Below are positions 9,074 through 17,359 of a stretch of 23,518 nt of DNA, one piece after another. Below the pieces are notes generated by a model, which was given only the letters and a program-made list of their open reading frames with translations, did no database searches and was not told the origin of the DNA. This DNA comes from JAZDLC01 sp043802345. Its GTDB lineage: Bacteria; Planctomycetota; B15-G4; JADJEK01. Numbering within the stretch: the first letter of the stretch is position 1; every line of letters starts with the position of its first letter. Location of the stretch: contig JAZDLC010000126.1 in the NCBI GenBank assembly GCA_043802345.1, forward strand, positions 1 through 23,518, given 5' to 3'. The position numbers and the translations under genes are program-made.

Positions 9074-9182
9074 GGGTCCGTCGCATCTGATTGCGCCGGC
9101 CTACTCTTACCCGACGAGCGATGACAGATTGTGATAGGGTCATTCTGTCGAGCTGTTCAGGAATCCGCATCCGGAGGAGACC

Positions 9183-10409
9183 ATGCGTCTGTTCGTCATC
9201 CTGTTGGCCGCGCTGGTGGCACTTGTCACCTGGGGATATGCAGCCGGCGCGGCTTCTCCCGAGGTCGTGCGCCCCATAACGGTTGCGAGCTACTACTTCG
9301 GCAACTACCACCCCGGCGATGCGCGCAACGAGAAGCGCAAGGGGAAGGACTGGTCGGAGTGGGAGCTCGTCAAGAGCGCGAAGCCGCGCTTCCCGGGGCA
9401 CGCGCAGCCCAAGGTGCCGCTCTGGGGCTACGAGGATGAGTCGGACCCGCGCGTCATGGCGAAGAAGATCGACGCGGCGGCCGAGCACGGCATCGACGTC
9501 TTCATCTTCGACTGGTACTACTACGACGATGGCCCGTTCCTCGAGCACCCGATCGACGAGGGGTTCCTCAAGGCGCCCAACAACGCGCGCATCAAGTTCG
9601 CGTTCATGTGGGCCAATCACGACTGGTGCGAGATTCAGCCGTACCGGCGCGCCGCGCCGTACGAGGTGGTCTACCCGGGCAAGGTGACGCCCGCGACCTT
9701 CGCGAGGATCTGCGACCACGTCATCAAGGACTACTTCGCGCATCCGTCCTACTGGCGCATCGACGGGAAGCCGTACTTCTCGTTCTACGAGCTCTCGAAG
9801 CTGCTCGAGAGCTTCGGCTCGGTCGCGGCCACGCGCGCGGCGCTCGACGAGTTCCGCGCGAAGGCGGCCGCGGCCGGCCTGCCGGGCCTGCACCTCAATG
9901 CCGTCGTCTGGGGGCAGCCGATCCTGCCCGGGGACAGGTCGCCGCTCGATGCGGCGGCGCTCGTACGCGACCTGGGATTCGATTCGGTGACGTCCTACGT
10001 GTGGGTCCACCACGTGCCGCTCAACTCGCAGGTCACCGACTACAACCTCGTCAGGGATGAGTACCTCGAGTACTGGGATCAGGCGCGGAAGACCTTCGCC
10101 GTCCCGTACTTCCCGAACGTGAGCATGGGCTGGGATCCGAGCCCGCGCGCCGCGCAGGATGACCCGTTCGACAACTCGGGCTACCCGTTCACGAACACGA
10201 TCGGCAACAACACGCCCGAGAACTTCAGGCACGCGCTCGAGGTGACGAAGGAGCGTCTGCTCGCGCAGCCCGCGGGCCCGCACATCTTCAACATCAACTG
10301 CTGGAACGAGTGGACGGAAGGCAGCTACCTCGAGCCCGACACGGTCAACGGCCTGAAGTACCTGGAGGCCGTGAAGGCGGTGTTTCCGCCGGCGGTGGCG
10401 GGCCAGTGA
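9183..10409 (+). CDS. Exported WbsX / GH99-like protein
   Basis: This 408-residue protein has an N-terminal signal peptide (MRLFVILLAALVALVTWGYA, then AGAASPEV). After it comes a TIM-barrel sequence typical of the WbsX/GH99-like superfamily: ASYYFGNYHPGD at the start, GIDVFIFDWYYYDDGPFLE, FAFMWANHDW, YWRIDGKPYFSFYEL and the C-terminal NCWNEWTEGSYLEPD. GH99 endo-mannanases use two glutamates spaced ExxE in this last motif; here they would be E376 and E379. WbsX proteins are often listed as glycosyltransferases in O-antigen clusters. A signal peptide and no sugar-synthesis neighbours favour an extracytoplasmic glycoside hydrolase. A strong GGAGGAG site precedes the ATG. The gene stands alone between a gene fragment and a broken gene, so it may be a transferred survivor or insertion. 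Substrate is unknown. Confidence 0.82.
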   Translation: MRLFVILLAALVALVTWGYAAGAASPEVVRPITVASYYFGNYHPGDARNEKRKGKDWSEWELVKSAKPRFPGHAQPKVPLWGYEDESDPRVMAKKIDAAAEHGIDVFIFDWYYYDDGPFLEHPIDEGFLKAPNNARIKFAFMWANHDWCEIQPYRRAAPYEVVYPGKVTPATFARICDHVIKDYFAHPSYWRIDGKPYFSFYELSKLLESFGSVAATRAALDEFRAKAAAAGLPGLHLNAVVWGQPILPGDRSPLDAAALVRDLGFDSVTSYVWVHHVPLNSQVTDYNLVRDEYLEYWDQARKTFAVPYFPNVSMGWDPSPRAAQDDPFDNSGYPFTNTIGNNTPENFRHALEVTKERLLAQPAGPHIFNINCWNEWTEGSYLEPDTVNGLKYLEAVKAVFPPAVAGQ

Positions 10410-10649
10410 GCGCAGCGCAAGGGGGCCGCGCGTGCGCCGGCGCGCGAAAGGCGACTTCGCGATTCGGTGCTGCGGCAAGAGGCTGGGCAAGCGTCTCCAC
10501 CTGTCTTCCGAGCGCACTCGCTTCGCCTCAACGGGCTCATCCGGCAACGAATCCCTGTTTCTGGTGAACCATGCTTGCCACGCACTCCCGGCGCCGGGCA
10601 GCGACCACTTGGGTACCTGCTTCGCGCCAAGCGTCTCGGAAAATCGGGA
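10410..10649. other. Gene-free stretch between convergent genes
   Basis: No gene or recognisable remnant was found here. It separates the WbsX/GH99-like stop from the recognisable 3' end of the broken carboxypeptidase-regulatory-like gene. A weak GC-only pairing (CGCGC/GCGCG near 10427-10447) follows the plus-strand stop and could act as a terminator, but it lacks a U-tract. The long minus-strand open frame that crosses the area is antisense to the WbsX/GH99-like gene further on. Confidence 0.4.
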
Positions 10650-10679
10650 AACAGGTCGTGAGTCTCCCAACAGGTCGTG
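10650..10679. repeat. Short direct repeat (AACAGGTCGTG twice)
   Basis: The 11-mer AACAGGTCGTG occurs at 10650-10660 and 10669-10679 with a 19-bp period. It falls where recognisable similarity of the broken carboxypeptidase-regulatory-like gene stops. It may be a small tandem duplication or deletion scar. Confidence 0.4.
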
Positions 10680-12732
10680 CCGGACGAGCGTGTCGCGCAC
10701 CTCAACGATCGCGTGGTCAATGATCCCCCCTCCGTCGTCCCAACCACGGGCGACCCCGATCGCGTAGGTCCCCGGGCGAAGATCGAGGAATTTGAAGCGG
10801 AAGCCGGACGCACGATGAAGCCTGTCACGGATCCCGACCAGTCACTCCCCGACCACGAAAGTGAACTCGAGGGTCTCGCCGAACAGCACCTGGCCTGACT
10901 GCGAGCGCTGGAACAGGAACGGACGGGGAATGGATCTGACTTTCCGGTCGTAGGCGTCCAACACCACCTCGAGTGGGCCGACCGGCGCGAAGAAAATCGA
11001 CTCCCTGCCGTTCTGGATGCTATCGTTCAGGACCGTGACCTCGTCGGAGATGGCGCTGAGATTGGCCCATTTCCGAAGGGCCGTCGTAGTGGACCCGCAC
11101 CCGGCCGCCCTGCCCGACGAGGAGTTCGAGCTCGGCTGCCGGGGAATCCACTCCCACCACGATGTTCTTCAGGTAGCCGACCCGGCCATCGTCTGTCCTC
11201 GCGATCAGGTGGTGCCGGCCCGGCTCGACCGACGTGAACGCGAAACGACCGTCCGGCTTCGTGTTCATCCCCTCGTAGCCCCAGGGTTCCACACCTTGCA
11301 GCCAGATCCAGCCGGACTCACCACTGCCCGTCAGGGCATCCTTCACCTGCCCCCAGATACTCGCTCCACGCCTCAACTTCAGGACGACACCGGCCTGACC
11401 GCTTCTGGCCTCGACGAAGTCCGAACGCGCGAACCCACTCGATGTTTCACCTGCGCAGAGTGAGTAGAGCGCCGGCACCACCGGTCCGAACTGGAACCGG
11501 CCATCCTTCTCGCATCGGCTGTATCTCGTGCCCCCACCCTGGGGATCGTAGCCATGGACGGAGACATCCGGAGCGGGCTGACCATCCGGATCGAGCACGA
11601 GGCCGGTGATGTAGAACCCCCGGTAGACCTCGACGATCACCTCGACCGTCGATTCCCCATCGGCGACCTCGAACCGGGTCACCGCGGGCGCCGCCTCCTT
11701 TTCGATCGATGCTTCATCCGGTGCTGGTTCCCGGGGCCCAGGACCGACGGCCCATTCGCCCAAGGACAGTCCGGTGAAGCGGAAGCGCCCCTGCCAGTCC
11801 GATCGTGTCTTTCGAGCCCCTTGTTCATACCCCCGAAAGTAGAGGTCCAAGGTCTCCGCTCCCGGCAGCAGCCAGATCTCGAGGTCGCTCTCCGGATGAC
11901 CGTCGGCTGCGTTGACGGCCAGGCCGGAGAGGATCGCTCCGGCGCCGATGATCCACTCTACGACGTGATGCTCGCCGGGCTGGAGGGAGAGTCTGGAGGG
12001 AAGACAGAGAAGGTCCTCCCGGTCGGACCGGACAGTAACCTCCAGCGGCACGTGCGGGGGCAGGCCACCGATCTCGAAGGTGCCTTCCGGGCCGACATTG
12101 CCGGTCCATTCCACTCGCTCCCACCGAGAATCTTCCCAGATTCGCAGGAAGCGGTGGACCTCAGCGGAGAGTCTGACCTGAAGCGGCCGTTGTAGGCCAC
12201 TTCAGGTCAGAACCCGGCCGGAGAGCACGGCCTCCCGGTGGAGAGCGACGAGATGGCGACTCTCCGGCGAGGTGACCTGGTCTCCCACGCGCAACAGGGC
12301 CGGGCCGTATCCTGCGGCGGTCACTGTCCAGAGCGGAGCGGAGTCCTGGTCGATGGGCAGCTCGAAATCGCCACTCCCGGCAGTGACCGCGGTCGGCTCC
12401 CGCCCCTCGCTCCAGGGGTTCAAACGATCGAACACCTGGGCACCCGCAATGGGAGACCCGCCTTCGCTCGCGACCACCCGGCCGTAGAAAGTTCCGGAAG
12501 TCGTTGCCTCGACCCCGTCGGACTCCGAGGAAATCGAGATGTTTGAATCGGAGGCCGTCTCGAAAACAACGGCCCGCTCTCCACCCGGTTCCGGACTGGG
12601 TCCCGGTTCATCACGGACTTCAGGTGCTCGCGGATCACCTGGACGACTGACCAGGTCCCCGAGCTGCCGCGATCGCGTCAGTATCAGCGCCAACACGACG
12701 AGGATCGTGACCGCCACCACGACTCTCCACAT
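10671..12732 (-). pseudogene. Broken membrane-anchored carboxypeptidase-regulatory-like protein gene
   Basis: The ATG at 12732 has GGAAGGAG seven bases upstream and begins a signal anchor (MWRVVVAVTILVVLALILT). Reading on, several beta-sandwich segments typical of carboxypeptidase-regulatory-like (CarboxypepD_reg) domains follow: SGTFYGRVVASEGGSPIAGA, HREAVLSGRVLT, GTFEIGGLPPHVPLEVTV, GFYITGLVLDPDGQPAPDVS, GRFAFTSVEPGRHHLIA, and near the end FLDLRPGTYAIGVARGWDDG. The frame is broken three times. An in-frame TGA lies at 12202-12204, a one-base surplus around 11078-11082 (a GGC|C|CTT shift into ALRKWANLSAISDEV), and a second in-frame TGA at 10842-10844. Protein similarity continues in frame across both stops. 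The 3' end is uncertain. It lies 148 bp after the sigma-fusion gene on the same strand. Sequencing error could explain one lesion but hardly all three. Confidence 0.72.
12173..12210. repeat. 16-bp-stem palindrome covering an in-frame TGA
   Basis: CTGACCTGAAGCGGCC (12173-12188) pairs with GGCCACTTCAGGTCAG (12195-12210) with one mismatch and a 6-nt loop. The minus-strand TGA at 12202-12204, which interrupts the carboxypeptidase-regulatory-like gene, lies within one arm. No U-tract follows, and coding similarity continues beyond it. Confidence 0.75.
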
Positions 12733-12880
12733 GTCCAGGCTCCTTCCCTGCGGTTCGATGACAGGCTTGACAGCGAAGTTACAGAGATCGCAGCCGTCAC
12801 ACCATGTGCGTGCCGTCCGTGCGACGGGAGTGCGAGGATCCTTGAATCCGGGCGAGACGCTTCGGGCGGGACCTTGCGGC

Positions 12881-15418
12881 CTATCGGGGCGTCTGGTCGG
12901 TCTCGAAGTGACCCTGAACGGTGACGTCACAGAGGCTGGAATTCGCCAGTTCGACGTAGAAGCGCGACTCGTCCCCGGGCCGCAACTCCACGCGTCCAGT
13001 CCAGCGGCCGCGAGTTGGCGTCTCGGATTCCGGAATCTCGACCAGCTTCTCGTTCTTGAACCCGACGACGAACTCGCCATGGCCGTTGCTGTCACCCGGG
13101 GTCTGGGCAACGTAGTCGATGGCGGTCACGACCCAGACGCTGCCGTCCGGGATGAGACCGGTTTCGATCCACGCGACGCTCTCGTCCTTGCTGTAAAGAG
13201 GTCGTGTCAGATCCACGGGAACGGGAGAGATCGCATCCAGGTACGCGTTCTTGGTCCCGTCCAGGAACACCCGGTTCGGATTCCCACCGCCGGCCCCCGT
13301 GCGCATCTGGACGCGGACGATCGGGCTGGTGAGGTAGGCTTCCGGCGAACGAACCAGCGCTTCAAGGCGCTTTGACGTGGCCAGCTTACGCCAGCGAAAG
13401 ACCACCCCGTCTCCATCGGTGATGCACAGGACCTTGAGCGCGGCCCAGAGGTGACTTTCGGAATCGAGGGTGCGGATGAGGTAGCTGTGTCCCTCCAGGA
13501 CCTCGGGCGAGAATCTCCGGTCGTACTCCTCGCCAGGGAGAATCGGTTCGGGGAAGACCTCGGTCCCGAGCCCTTCGAAGGGCTGGAGGCCCATGCACCA
13601 GATCCGGCTGCGGTCGTCGGTCACGGTGTTGACACGGATCGCGAGGCGGGCCCGACCTGAGCCGCTGACTTGCAGATCCCAGTCGTTGCGAGTCTTCTCT
13701 TCGTCGTCCCGCGTCGCATGTTCGAAGCTGTACGTGGCCGCGATGTAATCCGGACACTCTCGAAGCCCCAACTCCTCGCCGAGATTGCCCATGATCTCGC
13801 TGCCCCGTTGTCGTGACAGAACCGCTGCCACTCCCTCGTCAGTCGATTCCTGGACTCCCAGATTCGCCGCATACCGGGCAGCCAACTCGTCGAGTGCGCC
13901 AAGCTCCGCATGGAGGGCCTCCAGGCGCCGAGCGTACTCGGCCAGCAGGGCCTCCTTCTCGGCCAGCAGGGCGTCGCTCGCCGGATCGGTCAGGAACGCG
14001 CTCATGTCGAAGCGCACGCCATCGATCTCTTCGACCGGCCTCTTCTCGTCGACGAGGCACGGGCCAGCAGGATTGTAGACGTACCGCACGGTCGCCAGAT
14101 GCTCCTGCCAGCCGCCCTCGTCGCCTCGCTCAGTGAGGAAGCAGGCGGCCCAGCCGCCACGTCGGGTCTTGATGACAAAGGCATTCGAGAGCAGATCGCG
14201 GTCGTCCGTCCTGATCCGCTGCTTCAACTTGACCTGATCGGGGTCGACAGAGACAACCGACCGCAGGTAGCAATCGGGTGAACAGGGCGTCTCACCGATC
14301 TTCTGTTCGGAGACCGGGAGACGCGCCCCTCCGCATGGCGCCTCGAGGGTGATGGAGGAGATCCCTCCGGCACACGTCTCGAAGATGACATCGGCTCGAT
14401 TGGCAGGCACCAGCGCATCCTCGCCGAATGAGTACCCTTGTTTGTAATGAAAGGCAAACTCACCCCGCTGAACCGGCGGGGGTTCGACCATCGCGCGGGT
14501 CAAGGAAGCCTCACCCGGCCCCTCATCTCCTGCGCCTTCTGTTCCCTGCGCGCCGGCGAGCGGAAGGGGTGAAGGCTCTTGCGCCGCTTCATCCTCGCTC
14601 ACGGCTCCCGCGCCGTCCTGAACGGCGCTCATCGCTGTGACCGACTCAGTGGGCGACGCCATTCCTCCCTCCCCCTGAATCCGGGTCACCGCGACACCGG
14701 CAAGCACGGCGATCGCGAGCGCTCCCGCCACCTTCGCCCCCGTGGTCGACAGCAGCGCCACGACCTTGGCGGCCGCGGTTCCCGCCGCTCCGACGGCCGC
14801 CTCACTGCTCGCCCTCGCGACTACGGCGTCCCTCACCGCCGCCAGGGAGCGGCCTTCCAACATCAGGAGCGCCCCGGGCAGGGCGTACCCCACCGGCAGT
14901 CTCTTGCGCAGCATCCCGAGGCCTCGGTGGATACGAGTGCGGATTGCGCCGGGCGACTCACCCATACGGTTGGCGATTTCGGCCGGCGCCGCGCTCTCAT
15001 CCAGTACGGTCCCCAGCACCACGCGGTAGGTCTCCGGCAGGCCGTTGATCGCCTCGCGCAGGGCCAGACCCAACTCCGCCCTTTCCGCCGAATCGGCTGG
15101 AGAGGCCGTCGCCGGAACCTCCAGCCGACCCTGATCCGGGCGCCTGCGGTTCTTCCGGGCCCGGTACAGGGTCTGGCGCTGCAGTACCCCCACGAGGTAC
15201 GGCATGGCCGGGCGCGACGGGTCGTATCGACCCGCCGACTTGATGAGGGAAACGAAGGTCTCCTGCAGAGCGTCCTCCGCGTCTCCCGCGTCGCCCAGCA
15301 TGTGCATCGCGGTCGCGAACAGCTCGTCGGCGCAACAATCGAAGATGGCTGCGATGTCCTGAGGATCCCGCGTCTCGCGGTACTGTCTCATCAGTCGGTC
15401 GATTTCCTGGTTTCTCAT
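12881..15418 (-). CDS. ECF sigma factor fused to a membrane anchor and extracytoplasmic domain
   Basis: This is an 845-residue protein, against about 180-200 for ordinary ECF sigma factors. Sigma region 2 spans about 15-90 with DAEDALQETFVSLI. Region 4 spans about 115-172 with the LPETYRVVLGTVLDE helix and the helix-turn-helix AEIANRMGESPGAIRTRIHRGL. An Ala/Val-rich transmembrane segment follows (about 228-247, AKVAGALAIAVLAGVAV), then an acidic low-complexity linker (about 250-315). A roughly 530-residue C-terminal part follows, with a Cys-rich section (C349, C362, C379, C383) and a coiled coil (about 480-522). Topology would place the sigma part in the cytoplasm and the rest outside, so release by proteolysis or signal transmission across the membrane is plausible. 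The ATG at 15418 follows AGAGAGGGG. No separate anti-sigma gene is adjacent. A truncated copy of its 5' end lies at 22131-22181. Confidence 0.88.
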   Translation of the reverse strand: MRNQEIDRLMRQYRETRDPQDIAAIFDCCADELFATAMHMLGDAGDAEDALQETFVSLIKSAGRYDPSRPAMPYLVGVLQRQTLYRARKNRRRPDQGRLEVPATASPADSAERAELGLALREAINGLPETYRVVLGTVLDESAAPAEIANRMGESPGAIRTRIHRGLGMLRKRLPVGYALPGALLMLEGRSLAAVRDAVVARASSEAAVGAAGTAAAKVVALLSTTGAKVAGALAIAVLAGVAVTRIQGEGGMASPTESVTAMSAVQDGAGAVSEDEAAQEPSPLPLAGAQGTEGAGDEGPGEASLTRAMVEPPPVQRGEFAFHYKQGYSFGEDALVPANRADVIFETCAGGISSITLEAPCGGARLPVSEQKIGETPCSPDCYLRSVVSVDPDQVKLKQRIRTDDRDLLSNAFVIKTRRGGWAACFLTERGDEGGWQEHLATVRYVYNPAGPCLVDEKRPVEEIDGVRFDMSAFLTDPASDALLAEKEALLAEYARRLEALHAELGALDELAARYAANLGVQESTDEGVAAVLSRQRGSEIMGNLGEELGLRECPDYIAATYSFEHATRDDEEKTRNDWDLQVSGSGRARLAIRVNTVTDDRSRIWCMGLQPFEGLGTEVFPEPILPGEEYDRRFSPEVLEGHSYLIRTLDSESHLWAALKVLCITDGDGVVFRWRKLATSKRLEALVRSPEAYLTSPIVRVQMRTGAGGGNPNRVFLDGTKNAYLDAISPVPVDLTRPLYSKDESVAWIETGLIPDGSVWVVTAIDYVAQTPGDSNGHGEFVVGFKNEKLVEIPESETPTRGRWTGRVELRPGDESRFYVELANSSLCDVTVQGHFETDQTPR

Positions 15419-15484
15419 AGTGCCCCTCTCTTTGCACTCGAGCGACCGGCGTTACGAGGTTTCCAGACGAATCTCGGAAACCTC
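15368..15484. repeat. 117-bp direct repeat, copy A (sigma-gene 5' end plus leader)
   Basis: This copy spans the first 17 codons of the sigma-fusion gene, its ribosome-binding site and its leader. Copy B is at 22131-22247 in the same orientation with a constant offset of 6763 bases. By hand alignment seven bases differ, about 94% identity. The similarity stops sharply at codon 17 on one side and at the end of the leader hairpin on the other. Confidence 0.9.
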
Positions 15485-15485
15485 G
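15455..15485 (-). promoter_or_regulatory. Leader hairpin upstream of the sigma-fusion gene
   Basis: CGAGGTTTCC (15455-15464) and GGAAACCTCG (15476-15485) form a perfect 10-bp stem with an 11-nt loop, about 37-67 bases before the sigma ATG. In copy B the stem is weakened to about seven pairs. It could be an operator, for autoregulation, or an RNA leader element. No sigma-type -35/-10 pair could be assigned. Confidence 0.55.
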
Positions 15486-15512
15486 GATTTGCGGGCGGCC
15501 GGGGGGAGGAAC

Positions 15513-15588
15513 TCCGAACCGGGTCACCTTCAGCACACTTGCAGCGCATGCAAATTGGAGAAAGGTGCTGAAGGTAACCCGGTTCGGA
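15513..15588. repeat. Long palindrome with 24-bp arms
   Basis: Arm one at 15513-15536 (TCCGAACCGGGTCACCTTCA then GCAC) is the reverse complement of arm two at 15565-15588 with one mismatch. The 28-nt loop contains a further TTGCA/TGCAA pairing. It sits between the sigma-gene leader and an IS91-like transposase remnant, overlapping the end of the latter. It may be an intergenic palindromic repeat, a mobile-element end or a bidirectional terminator. Confidence 0.8.
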
Positions 15589-15661
15589 CTCCGCTTCGGT
15601 ATCGATGGTTGGGTGCCAGGACGCCATGGCAGGTCAGGAGATGCTTCCTGGGCCTTAAGGA
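15584..15661 (-). mobile_element. Remnant of an IS91-type transposase C-terminus
   Basis: The minus frame reads SLRPRKHLLTCHGVLAPNHR followed by YRSGVR. This matches the C-terminal signature of IS91-family (Y2) transposases as I recall it: a PRPR..L..YHGVLAPN...R..V pattern. Only about 26 residues are recognisable, and I saw no rest of the gene upstream. It is a decayed fragment, not an active element. Confidence 0.55.
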
Positions 15662-15982
15662 CCAGTGCGGGGCGTCGATCACAACGACATTCATCGAGAT
15701 GTGGTTGTGGGGAAGAAGGGGGACGAGTAGCCTGAGGGGCACGCTTTGCAGCGTTCCATGAACGGCCCCGGAGGGCAAACCGGGCATGGAGGCGACGATC
15801 CGGAGATGGTTCTCGGAGCCTCCCTCTCTCGACCGGGGTGACCCGCCGGATTCAATTCCGTATCCGCCGATCCGTTGACCCAGTCTGCGCCCGAACTTGA
15901 CGCCTGCATTCCCCAGGGTGTTTCTCCCTTTCCCGCACACGATGGAGACCGTCGATGATCCGAACCCTTCCCGCGGTGCGAC
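15662..15982. other. Gene-free stretch before the three-gene module
   Basis: I see no supported gene in these bases. They should hold the promoter of the plus-strand three-gene module, but no clear -35/-10 pair or ribosome-binding site stands out. Part of it may be further decayed sequence of the IS91-like element, since fragments in several minus frames resemble no known domain. Confidence 0.4.
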
Positions 15983-17359
15983 GTGGGTAGCGTCGGCCGA
16001 TTCGGCGCGGCTCTCCGCCGCGACCTCCACGCGACCGCCCGGTACTTCCGCTCCCTCCGGGAGATCCTCCGGCTCCGGCGTCTGAGGAAGGCCGACGGGA
16101 AGGCCCTCGTTCTCGCCTATGGGAAGGTCGGCACGCTCGCGGCGAACACGCCCGAGGCGGAGGAGCAGCACTCCTTCGGCGGCGTCAAGGGTTGCCGCGC
16201 GCTCGTCGCGGAGCTTTCGGCGCGGCTTCGGACCCTCCAGGAAGATGAGGAGCGTGACCGGCAGAACCTCGGGGACCGGACCCGCCTGCGGGAGGCCGAA
16301 CTTGACGGTCTTTGCGAGGAGCTCTCCCGCCGGAAGGCCATCCTCCGCGCCGCGCGCAGCGACCGCGAAATCATGGAAGGGCGGGTCCGCGACCTCGAGG
16401 CGAAACAGAGGAAGTCCGAACCGGGAGACGACCGCGTCCGGATCGAGGCCGAGATCGCGGAGGTCCGCTTGAACCTGCCCACTGCCGGGGCGGCGGAGGC
16501 GGAGGCCCGGGCGGCCCAGGAGACGCAGGACGTGGAATGTGACCGGGAGAAGCGGGCTTGGAGCGAGGAGCAGAGAACGCTCTCGGCCGCGCGCCGCGAG
16601 AGTGGGGCCGCCACCCGGCGGGTCGAGTCGGAACTCGCCGACGCCGGCGCCTCCCTCACCGGGTCACTGGAGGAACTCGGCAAGTCGGTCTGCCTGGCGG
16701 GGACGACCGCCCTGAGCCTCGCCGGTCCGATCGGCGAGGCGAAGGAGATCACGCGCCGCCTTGATGAGCACGAGACCGGCCTCCAGGCGAACCGGGATGT
16801 GATGGCCGAGGTGCGGAGGGAGACCTCGCGGGTTCTGGTCATCGCCGGAGGAGCGCTCGTCGTCCTCATCGTCGGCATCGCGCTGCTTGCGGGCGGCTCG
16901 TCCAGGGCCGTCGGCACTGACCGCGTTGCCGGCGCCGATCCGGCCGGGTCCCCGTCGCCCGCCAATCCGACCCCGACGCCGGGGGAGGACGAGAGCGCCG
17001 CCGACCCGCCGGCCCCGACCGCTCCCGCGGCCGCGGGAGAGCGTATGACGGAGAAGGTGCGCCGTGCCGTCCTCGCGCTCGCCGCCCTCGCCCCCCGCAT
17101 GGAGGACGGCGTCGAGGTCTTCCGCAGCACGCGGATGATCGATGTCCGCTCAGAGGCCCCGGCCCCGGGCGGGGGAACCGAGTTCGAACTCGCCGCGGGG
17201 GCGGAGGAGCGGGACGGCCCGGACGATCCCTACCGCCCGGTCACCGTTCTGGTCCGCGTCCGGGTGGACGACTCCGGCCGCGTCGCCTCCGCCCGGATCA
17301 CCGCCGTCCTCACCGAGGAGGATCGGCGTCTCGAAAAGCTCCTGGAGGGCTACCGATGA
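15983..17359 (+). CDS. Coiled-coil membrane protein of unknown function
   Basis: The 458-residue product is not recognised. A basic N-terminus (about 1-40, YFRSLREILRLRRLRK) is followed by a long charged coiled coil (about 70-280, rich in E/R/A heptads). A single transmembrane segment (about 284-303, VLVIAGGALVVLIVGIALLA) comes next. Then there is a Pro/Ala/Ser linker (about 305-352) and a compact C-terminal domain with strands PVTVLVRVRVDDSGRVASAR. Topology is probably coiled coil inside, small domain outside. The GTG at 15983 is the only plausible start, since an in-frame stop lies at 15956-15958; it lacks a clear ribosome-binding site. Its TGA overlaps the next ATG by 4 bp, which makes it first gene of a coupled three-gene unit. 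Confidence 0.72.
   Translation: MGSVGRFGAALRRDLHATARYFRSLREILRLRRLRKADGKALVLAYGKVGTLAANTPEAEEQHSFGGVKGCRALVAELSARLRTLQEDEERDRQNLGDRTRLREAELDGLCEELSRRKAILRAARSDREIMEGRVRDLEAKQRKSEPGDDRVRIEAEIAEVRLNLPTAGAAEAEARAAQETQDVECDREKRAWSEEQRTLSAARRESGAATRRVESELADAGASLTGSLEELGKSVCLAGTTALSLAGPIGEAKEITRRLDEHETGLQANRDVMAEVRRETSRVLVIAGGALVVLIVGIALLAGGSSRAVGTDRVAGADPAGSPSPANPTPTPGEDESAADPPAPTAPAAAGERMTEKVRRAVLALAALAPRMEDGVEVFRSTRMIDVRSEAPAPGGGTEFELAAGAEERDGPDDPYRPVTVLVRVRVDDSGRVASARITAVLTEEDRRLEKLLEGYR

Noticed and set aside
9060..10700. A 546-codon minus-strand frame opposite the WbsX/GH99-like gene
   Set aside because: Its sequence is the mirror of the WbsX/GH99-like gene. Only its first few codons coincide with the tail of the broken carboxypeptidase-regulatory-like gene.
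10842..12204. Genome-wide recoding of TGA as a sense codon
   Set aside because: TGA is the natural stop of the RND permease, propeller, protease, WbsX/GH99-like and all three module genes, so TGA is a stop here.
12202..12732. A complete 176-residue protein ending at the TGA at 12202
   Set aside because: Similarity to carboxypeptidase-regulatory-like domains continues in the same frame after the stop, so the short product is a truncation.
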